The position numbers were made by a program, and so were the translations under genes. Source: Nocardiopsis quinghaiensis (GTDB lineage Bacteria; Actinomycetota; Actinomycetes; Streptosporangiales; Streptosporangiaceae). Taken from it: DNA of 64,000 nt. Every line of letters begins with the position of its first letter. Positions within the stretch are counted from its first letter, which is position 1. The stretch covers positions 1-64,000 of the forward strand of contig NZ_VWVU01000032.1 of NCBI RefSeq assembly GCF_008638365.1, given 5' to 3'. Below, one piece after another: positions 59,004 through 64,000 of the stretch. The notes beneath the pieces were generated by a model that was not told the DNA's origin, ran no database searches, and saw only the letters and a program-made list of their open reading frames with translations.

Positions 59004-59848
59004 GCGCGGTGCTGTACCGCGGGCTCTTCGACGACGCGGCGCTCTTCCCGCCCGGCAACGCGCCCATGGGCGAGGCGCTGCCCGCCCACCGCGCCCACCG
59101 GGCGGGTCCGCGCGCCGAGTACGTCGGCCCGTTCCTGGTCTCCGACGCCCGTGTGTGCGAACTGCGCGCCGTCCTGGCCCGGGAGGAGGGCGCGTACGAC
59201 CCGCTCGCGGTCGTGGTCACCGTCCCCGGTGGCGCCGACGGCGTGGCGCCCGCCGTGGAGTCCGTCCTGGCCGATCCGGCGCTGCGCCTGGCCGGGGTGG
59301 AGGCCGCCGCGGAACCCGGCGCCGTCGCGGCCGTGGCCGAGCGGCTCCACGCCCACCTGCCCGAGGGGGCCGAGGGGTTCGTGGAGGTCTCCCGCCGGGG
59401 TGACGTGCGCGCCGACCTGGAAGCGCTGGGGGGCACCGGCCACAGCGCCAAGTTCCGCACCGGCGGACTCACCCACGAGGCCCACCCCGGCGAGGAGGAG
59501 CTGGCCGCGTTCCTGCACACGGTCGTGGAGTTGGAGATGCCCTTCAAGTGCACGGCCGGTCTGCACCACGCCGTACGCCACACCACCAGTGAGGGTTTCG
59601 AGCAGCACGGGTTCCTCAACGTGCTGCTGGCCACCGCCGCCCTGCTCGACGGAGCCACCGGGCGGGAGGCCGCCCACGTGTTGGCCGACCGCGACGGGCC
59701 CCGCCTGGCCACGCTCGCCGCCAAGCTCACCGACGCCGAGTCCGGGCAGGCGCGCCGCCGCTTCCGCTCCTTCGGCACGTGCAGCGTCACCGAACCCCTG
59801 GAGGACCTGGTCGTCCTGGGGGCGCTGCCCGCGTCCCGCACCCGCTGA
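59000..59848 (+). CDS. Unassigned protein between hmgA and fahA (candidate for the missing isomerase step)
   Basis: A 282-residue protein of no assigned function. The start YRGLFDDAALFPPGNAPMGEA, then alternating strands and helices (LAVVVTVPG, LAGVEAAAE, GFVEVSR, SAKFRTGG, MPFKCTAGLHHAVRH, GFLNVLLATAALL), suggests an alpha/beta barrel. FRTGGLTHE and FKCTAGLHH look like conserved active-site strands with Arg, Lys, Cys and His residues. It overlaps hmgA and lies 26 bases before fahA. The pathway needs a maleylacetoacetate isomerase and none is present, so that role is a hypothesis. An accessory or regulatory role is equally open. Confidence 0.85.
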   Translation: MSAVLYRGLFDDAALFPPGNAPMGEALPAHRAHRAGPRAEYVGPFLVSDARVCELRAVLAREEGAYDPLAVVVTVPGGADGVAPAVESVLADPALRLAGVEAAAEPGAVAAVAERLHAHLPEGAEGFVEVSRRGDVRADLEALGGTGHSAKFRTGGLTHEAHPGEEELAAFLHTVVELEMPFKCTAGLHHAVRHTTSEGFEQHGFLNVLLATAALLDGATGREAAHVLADRDGPRLATLAAKLTDAESGQARRRFRSFGTCSVTEPLEDLVVLGALPASRTR

Positions 59849-59874
59849 CCCGCCCACTCTCAGAAAGCGAATCC

Positions 59875-61089
59875 ATGCCCCACAGCTGGCTCGACCTCGC
59901 ACCGGACGCGCAGTTCGGCCTGGCCACCCTTCCCTACGGAGTGTTCAGCACCGAAGCCGACCCCGCCCCGCGCACGGGCGTGGCCGTGGGGGAGTACGTC
60001 CTGGACCTGGGCGCTGCGGCCCGCGCCCTGGACGCGCCCTTCGCCGACACCGTCGACCAGCCCAGCCTGGACGGCCTCCTGGCGGCCGGTCGGCCGGTGT
60101 GGGACCAGGTGCGCGCGGCCCTGACCTCATGGCTGACCGATTCCGGCCACGAGTCCGCGGTGCGCCCCCACCTGGTGGACCGCTCCACGGCCCGGCTGCA
60201 CCTGCCCTTCACCGTCGCCGACTACGTGGACTTCTACGCCTCGGAGCACCACGCCACCAACGTGGGCCGCATCTTCCGCCCCGAGCAGGAGCCGCTCACC
60301 CCGAACTGGAAGCACCTGCCCATCGGCTACCACGGCCGCTCGGGCACCGTCGTGGTCTCGGGTACCGACATCGTGCGCCCCACCGGCCAGCGCAAGCCGC
60401 CCACGGAGCCCACACCGGTCTTCGGGCCCTCCGCGCGCCTGGACATCGAGGCCGAGGTCGGTTTCGTCGTCGGGACGCCCAGCGCGATGGGCGACCGGGT
60501 GGAGGTGGACGACTTCGCCGACCACGTCTTCGGGGTGTTCCTGCTCAACGACTGGTCCTCGCGTGACCTGCAGGCCTGGGAGTACGTGCCGCTGGGCCCG
60601 TTCCTGGGCAAGTCCTTCGCCACGTCGGTCTCGCCGTGGATCGTGCCCGTCTCCGCCCTGGAATCCGCCCGGACGGAGCAGCCCGCCCAGGACCCCGAGC
60701 CGCTGCCCTACCTCCAGGGGTCCCAGCACTGGGGCCTGGACCTGCGCCTGGAGGTACGGCTGAACGGGCACGTGGTCTCCAACCCGCCGTTCTCCCAGAT
60801 GTACTGGACCGCCGCCCAACAGTTGGCGCACATGACGGTGAACGGGGCGTCCCTGCGCACCGGCGACGTCTACGCCTCGGGGACCGTCAGCGGCCCCGAG
60901 CCGGACCAGCGCGGGTGCCTGCTGGAGCTGACCTGGAGCGGCAGGGAGCCGCTGCGCCTGCCCGACGGTACCGAGCGCGCCTTCCTGGAGGACGGCGACG
61001 AGGTGACCATCACCGCCACCGCCCCCGGTCCGGACGGGACCAGGGTCGACTTCGGTGAGGTGACCGGCAGGATCCTCCCGGCACGGTAG
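59875..61089 (+). CDS. fahA: Fumarylacetoacetase
   Basis: A 404-residue FAH enzyme that splits fumarylacetoacetate into fumarate and acetoacetate, the last step of homogentisate breakdown. The N-terminal SH3-like domain is about 1-110; the catalytic domain contains DYVDFYASEHHATNVG, PIGYHGRSGTVVVSG, GPSARLDIEAEVGFVVG, LLNDWSSRDLQAWEY and GPFLGKSFATSVSPWIV. The Asp, Glu and Lys ligands of the calcium and catalytic site lie in these blocks. A weak AGAAAG precedes ATG 59875. A strong hairpin follows the stop. Confidence 0.95.
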   Translation: MPHSWLDLAPDAQFGLATLPYGVFSTEADPAPRTGVAVGEYVLDLGAAARALDAPFADTVDQPSLDGLLAAGRPVWDQVRAALTSWLTDSGHESAVRPHLVDRSTARLHLPFTVADYVDFYASEHHATNVGRIFRPEQEPLTPNWKHLPIGYHGRSGTVVVSGTDIVRPTGQRKPPTEPTPVFGPSARLDIEAEVGFVVGTPSAMGDRVEVDDFADHVFGVFLLNDWSSRDLQAWEYVPLGPFLGKSFATSVSPWIVPVSALESARTEQPAQDPEPLPYLQGSQHWGLDLRLEVRLNGHVVSNPPFSQMYWTAAQQLAHMTVNGASLRTGDVYASGTVSGPEPDQRGCLLELTWSGREPLRLPDGTERAFLEDGDEVTITATAPGPDGTRVDFGEVTGRILPAR

Positions 61090-61143
61090 CCCGGCGGACA
61101 GCCCGGCCTGTGAGCTCGGCGGGCAGGCCCGGGCGGTAGGCGA

Positions 61144-61177
61144 CACGGGCGGCGGTGCGCGGACACCGCCGCCCGTG
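61144..61177 (+). terminator. Terminator of the homogentisate operon
   Basis: Perfect 14-bp arms CACGGGCGGCGGTG and complement with a six-base loop, 54 bases after the fahA stop. Confidence 0.78.
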
Positions 61178-61339
61178 AGCTGTCCGACGGACGTTGCTCG
61201 TCCGTTGGCAGCCGGGCCGCAGGGCCGCAGGTCCGCCCGGACGGGCACCCGTCACGGCTTGCGCGCCACCCCGCCGTACTGGTCCAGGCCGCGGCGGGTA
61301 CCGACCTCAAGGGGACAGGGGCGCCACAGCGGGCAGGGG

Positions 61340-61459
61340 ACCATTCCCTACCGCGCGAACGCGATCCCGCCCTCGGCGATCGCCCGCGCCGTCGCTTTCG
61401 CGGTCGAGCAGCCCGACGACGTCGACGTCAACGAGATCGTGGTGCGGCCGGCGGCCTAG
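61340..61459 (+). pseudogene. C-terminal remnant of a short-chain dehydrogenase
   Basis: The last 40 codons before TAG 61457-61459 read IPPSAIARAVAFAVEQPDDV and then NEIVVRP, the characteristic end of clavulanate-dehydrogenase-like SDRs. No Rossmann motif or active site lies upstream in any frame, so this is a truncated leftover. The remaining 61460-61635 shows no gene. Confidence 0.7.
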
Positions 61460-61635
61460 CGCTGACGGTTCGGCCAGGCCCCCGACGCCCTCCGAGACCG
61501 GCCGCACGTCCACGGACTCGCCCTCGGGCCCGGGACGCCGGTCAACCGCTCCCGCATCCTCGACCTGAAGAGGGTGAGGGACGCGGGAGGCCGGATCCAC
61601 CAGCCAGGTAGGCGCCTGCCCCTAAACCCATGGCA

Positions 61636-61998
61636 TCAGCCACGGGTGGTTGACCGGTGGCTCAGCACGTTGACCACGCGGCCGTTGGGATCGCGGACGA
61701 AGAACCGCCGCACCCCCCACTCCTCGTCCTGCAACGGGTGCACGATCTCTGCGCCCTGCTCCCGCATCACCGCGTGGACGGCGTCCACGTCGTCCACCTC
61801 GACGCTCATGTCGGGCACGACCGGCGCGGACTTGTCGTGGCTCATGAATGTGACCTGTGCCGTGGGGTTGGAGGGGGAGGCGAGCGTCATGACCCAACCC
61901 AGGTTCATGACGGTCTCGAACCCCATGAGGCCGTAGAAGTCCCGGCTCTCCTCCATAGCCTCTGAGCGGATGTCGGGCATGACGCGGCGGACGGACAT
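61636..61998 (-). CDS. VOC-family (glyoxalase/bleomycin resistance fold) protein
   Basis: A 120-residue single-module vicinal-oxygen-chelate protein. SRDFYGLMGFETVMNLGWVM, DMSVEVDDVDAVHAVMREQG and RRFFVRDPNGRVVNVLSHR follow the fold. The usual first metal His is not evident. AAGGG lies eight bases before ATG 61998. Substrate unknown; it may bind rather than convert small molecules. Confidence 0.87.
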   Translation of the reverse strand: MSVRRVMPDIRSEAMEESRDFYGLMGFETVMNLGWVMTLASPSNPTAQVTFMSHDKSAPVVPDMSVEVDDVDAVHAVMREQGAEIVHPLQDEEWGVRRFFVRDPNGRVVNVLSHRSTTRG

Positions 61999-62129
61999 GG
62001 GCGAACCCTTCTGGCAGGTGGTGACCAATGTGCTCCTGCGGTCTGTCCTGGAGCGGTTGGAGTGTAACCGGGGCCACTCACATTCCCGCGATGGGTGCGA
62101 GGACGCAGAACGCCGTTCAGGGGAGGTAC

Positions 62130-62260
62130 CCGGGCGGACCAGGTCGGCGGCGGACTCGGTGGCCCGGTCGAAGCTTGCGCACCCCACGATCGTGTACTCG
62201 GCCAGGACCTCTTCGGCGGCTGGTCCGGCACGGCGAGCATCCCGCCACCTGCCTGGTCCC
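62130..62260 (-). pseudogene. Possible YCII-like remnant
   Basis: The minus strand, in frame with the VOC gene, reads EEVLAEYTIVGCASFDRATE and then SAADLV, similar to the C-terminal half of YCII-type proteins. No start, N-terminal half or continuation is seen. The assignment is weak. Confidence 0.3.
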
Positions 62261-62269
62261 GGGCCGAAG

Positions 62270-62830
62270 TCAGCCGGGCTCGTCGGTGCGGCGATACCGC
62301 TCGTACACCACACGCGATGCGAACGTCCGGTTCTCCACGAGTTCAAGCGCAATGGCATCGGCGACCGGCGGCAGCAACGGCGTGCCTCCGCCGACGATGA
62401 TCGGGTAGCGGAAGAGTCGGAACTCATCGACGAGCCCGAGTTCGATCGCCTGGCCGGCCAGGGTGGCGCCGCCGATCTCCACTTCCCTGTCGGTCGAAGT
62501 GAGCATCGCGGCGACCTCCTCGGCCACCGATCCCTCGGCGAGCCGGGCGTTCCCCTCGACGCGATCGAGCGTGTGGCTGAATACGACCTTCGGCAGCGCC
62601 GACCATGCGTCGGCGAACGCGGAGCCGAGCCCGCTGTCCCGCATCGATGGTTCGGTCTCCCACGGAAGCATCGTTTCGTACAGCCGACGGCCGCACAGAC
62701 AGCCACCGAGTTCTCCCACCCGAGCGAGATGGAAGCGGAACAGCTCTTCACTGGGCACCGTCCAGTCGAACGAACCGGTGCGGTCGGCGATGAAGCCGTC
62801 CACCGAGACACCCATCGATACGAGCAGCAT
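62270..62830 (-). CDS. RibD C-terminal / dihydrofolate reductase-like protein
   Basis: A 186-residue protein of the RibD-C (bacterial bifunctional deaminase-reductase C-terminal) family. VSMGVSVDGFIADRTGSFDW at the start, CGRRLYETMLPW, PKVVFSHTLDRVE and YPIIVGGGTPLLPP are the standard family blocks with the NADPH-binding glycines. AAGGGG precedes ATG 62830. Stand-alone members are usually of unknown substrate and distinct from folate DHFR. Confidence 0.9.
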   Translation of the reverse strand: MLLVSMGVSVDGFIADRTGSFDWTVPSEELFRFHLARVGELGGCLCGRRLYETMLPWETEPSMRDSGLGSAFADAWSALPKVVFSHTLDRVEGNARLAEGSVAEEVAAMLTSTDREVEIGGATLAGQAIELGLVDEFRLFRYPIIVGGGTPLLPPVADAIALELVENRTFASRVVYERYRRTDEPG

Positions 62831-63280
62831 GGTCAAGCCCCTTCCCGCGATGCTGGCTTCCTCGAGCATCTCGTGGCGAACCGCGGCAGGAGGATCGCTG
62901 TCGGCGGAATCCGGTCAGTCGCCTCACGGCTCCCGTTCCCCGCGCGGATCGCCTCCGAGCAACGCCGATCAGTCGGGCTAGACCGCTGTCCTCGCGGAGA
63001 CCTTACGGCCGGAGGGAACTCAAGGGGGAGTCTCCCACGCGTGTCCCACGGACACCGGAAACCACGCGCAACGAGGGGGTGGCCCGGGCCCGGGTCGAGG
63101 AGCGGTGATGCGCTACCAGCCGATCGGCGTGGACGGGGTAGGCCGTTCAGTGAGGCGTCGGTCCGAAGCCGGTGGCGGCCGTCCGCAGGTCGACGTCCCC
63201 GGGTTGGTCGTCAACTGCGAAGAGCCTCGAAACCGGGAACACGGACCGGACACGGCACGCCCCGAGGAGGCAGCCGAGAC
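62831..63280. other. Gene-free stretch
   Basis: No ribosome site with a plausible coding frame, hairpin terminator or RNA gene was recognised here. A + frame from 63105 has no supporting motif. Confidence 0.4.
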
Positions 63281-63463
63281 TCAGCGGCGGTTCCAGGGCT
63301 GGGGGAGCGGGTTACCCTCGCACATCCAGGCGTGGAGCCTGTCGAAGGCCCGGTCGGCGGCGCGCAGGGCCTGGACCGCCTGTGCGGGGTCCTCGGGTGC
63401 GTGGCGCAGCACGGAGGAGAGTTCGTCGAAGAGGGAGTCGGCCTGTTCCTGGATCGGGTTCAT
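63281..63463 (-). CDS. Small 60-residue protein beside an XRE regulator
   Basis: A 60-residue acidic helical protein (SLFDELSSVLRHAPEDPAQAV, then RAFDRLHAW). AAGGAG lies seven bases before ATG 63463, a strong site that supports expression. It does not match DUF397, the small partner usually found with Scr1-type XRE regulators. It is divergent from the XRE gene across a 247-base, AT-richer space. Confidence 0.65.
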   Translation of the reverse strand: MNPIQEQADSLFDELSSVLRHAPEDPAQAVQALRAADRAFDRLHAWMCEGNPLPQPWNRR

Positions 63464-63710
63464 GAGGTTTCTCCTTCGCGCGGAGGCGGTGCGGACCTGC
63501 GGTTCCTTCGGGGAAGGGGGAGTTTGTGCTGCGGAGGACTGAGGGAGTCGGGTGGCGTGCGCGGCCTCAGCAGACGTGCGAGGTCAGCGGAGCCAGTCGG
63601 GATTTTCGCTTTCCTTTGCATGAGTCCACGGTGCCTCCCACCTGCTGTCTTGCTCCAGCGGTTGATAAATTTCCGAGTATTTGGGACAGGGGGCAGCATG
63701 GATATGCACA

Positions 63711-64000
63711 ATGGTTGTCATGAAACCCCCCGTGTTTCGAGACGCTCTCAGCCAAGAACTGCAAGTCCAGGGCATGACACAGGCGAAGCTGTCCAGGGTA
63801 TCCGGGGTGTCCCAGTCATCCCTTTCACGCTATTTGTCAGGCAAATCGGGCCCCTCGAGGGATGCGGTGAACGCCTTGGACTCAGCTCTGTCCGCAGACG
63901 GAGGGCTGATCGCCTCATGGCGCGAGGAGATCACCGAGGACCTGCCTCCGTTCCTCCGCGACGCGGGCAACCTGGAGCGGCAGGCCCGGCGGATCGACCT
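63711..64000 (+). CDS. XRE-family (Scr1-like) DNA-binding protein, N-terminal part
   Basis: The frame runs off the right edge; about 96 residues are visible. The HTH is ALSQELQVQGMTQAKLSRVSG with VSQSSLSRYLSGKSGPSRD, a Cro/CI-type domain. It is followed by SADGGLIASWREEITED and NLERQARRID, which resembles the start of the DUF5753 region of Scr1-type regulators. ATG 63711 or 63720 could be the start; neither has a good site. Codon choice (TCA, TTG, CTT) is less GC-biased than in most genes here, hinting at transfer. Confidence 0.82.
   Translation, partial: MVVMKPPVFRDALSQELQVQGMTQAKLSRVSGVSQSSLSRYLSGKSGPSRDAVNALDSALSADGGLIASWREEITEDLPPFLRDAGNLERQARRID

Noticed and set aside
63105-63542. A 145-codon + strand frame near the right end
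   Set aside because: No ribosome site, no motif, and its second half is antisense to the 60-residue gene with a strong site.

Overview
The window is high-GC actinobacterial DNA. The gene families, CBM2-linked cellulases, leaderless or GTG/TTG starts, mycothiol-type isomerase relatives, an IdeR-type iron box and an Scr1-like XRE regulator all fit Nocardiopsis or a close relative such as Thermobifida. No rRNA, tRNA, CRISPR array, intact transposon or phage was seen. Family assignments come from reading motifs by eye; no database search was run.

Layout. (1) 1-7.6 kb is a plant-polysaccharide island on the + strand: the tail of a GH6 cellobiohydrolase, GH48 reducing-end cellulase, GH10 xylanase, GH5 mannanase and an AA10 lytic monooxygenase. 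Every complete enzyme is secreted and carries a CBM2. A CelR/CebR-type box lies ahead of GH48, and a different LacI-type palindrome lies ahead of the mannanase. (2) 7.6-20.9 kb is mixed: a mycothiol-isomerase-like protein with a palindrome at its start, a flavin reductase, a PPC/DUF296 protein, decayed genes (an AhpD-like peroxidase and a Nudix hydrolase), a secreted DNRLRE protein, a DUF3500 lipoprotein, a PadR-ABC-permease operon with tandem operator half-sites, a PLP dehydratase and an SDR. (3) 21-33 kb is mostly housekeeping and accessory genes: purB, a SnoaL-cupin fusion, a DUF2236 protein, DUF3099, GNAT, aminopeptidase P, a RidA/HxlR divergent pair, an APH-like kinase and an MFS exporter.

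(4) 33-38 kb holds a zinc alcohol dehydrogenase followed by a three-subunit molybdenum aldehyde oxidoreductase of the PaoABC/YagTSR type, which together could take an alcohol to an acid. (5) 38-49 kb: manganese catalase, a CaCA exchanger, a phosphodiesterase, an acyltransferase, a LysR/PLP-dehydratase divergent pair, a TRIC channel, a flavoprotein disulfide reductase that lacks the usual His, an iron-regulated siderophore-interacting protein and a BadF/GlcNAc-kinase-type ATPase. (6) 49-54 kb: a TauD dioxygenase, two tandem Eis-like acetyltransferases and a class V aminotransferase.

(7) 54-61.1 kb is a homogentisate catabolic operon: a divergent MarR regulator, then an MBL-fold protein with an altered metal motif, a flavin aromatic hydroxylase, HmgA, an unassigned 282-residue protein and fumarylacetoacetase. 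No maleylacetoacetate isomerase gene is present. The unassigned protein overlaps hmgA and directly precedes fahA, which makes it the most interesting candidate in the window. (8) 61-64 kb has an SDR remnant, a VOC protein, a RibD/DHFR-like protein, a 60-residue protein and the start of an XRE regulator that runs off the end.
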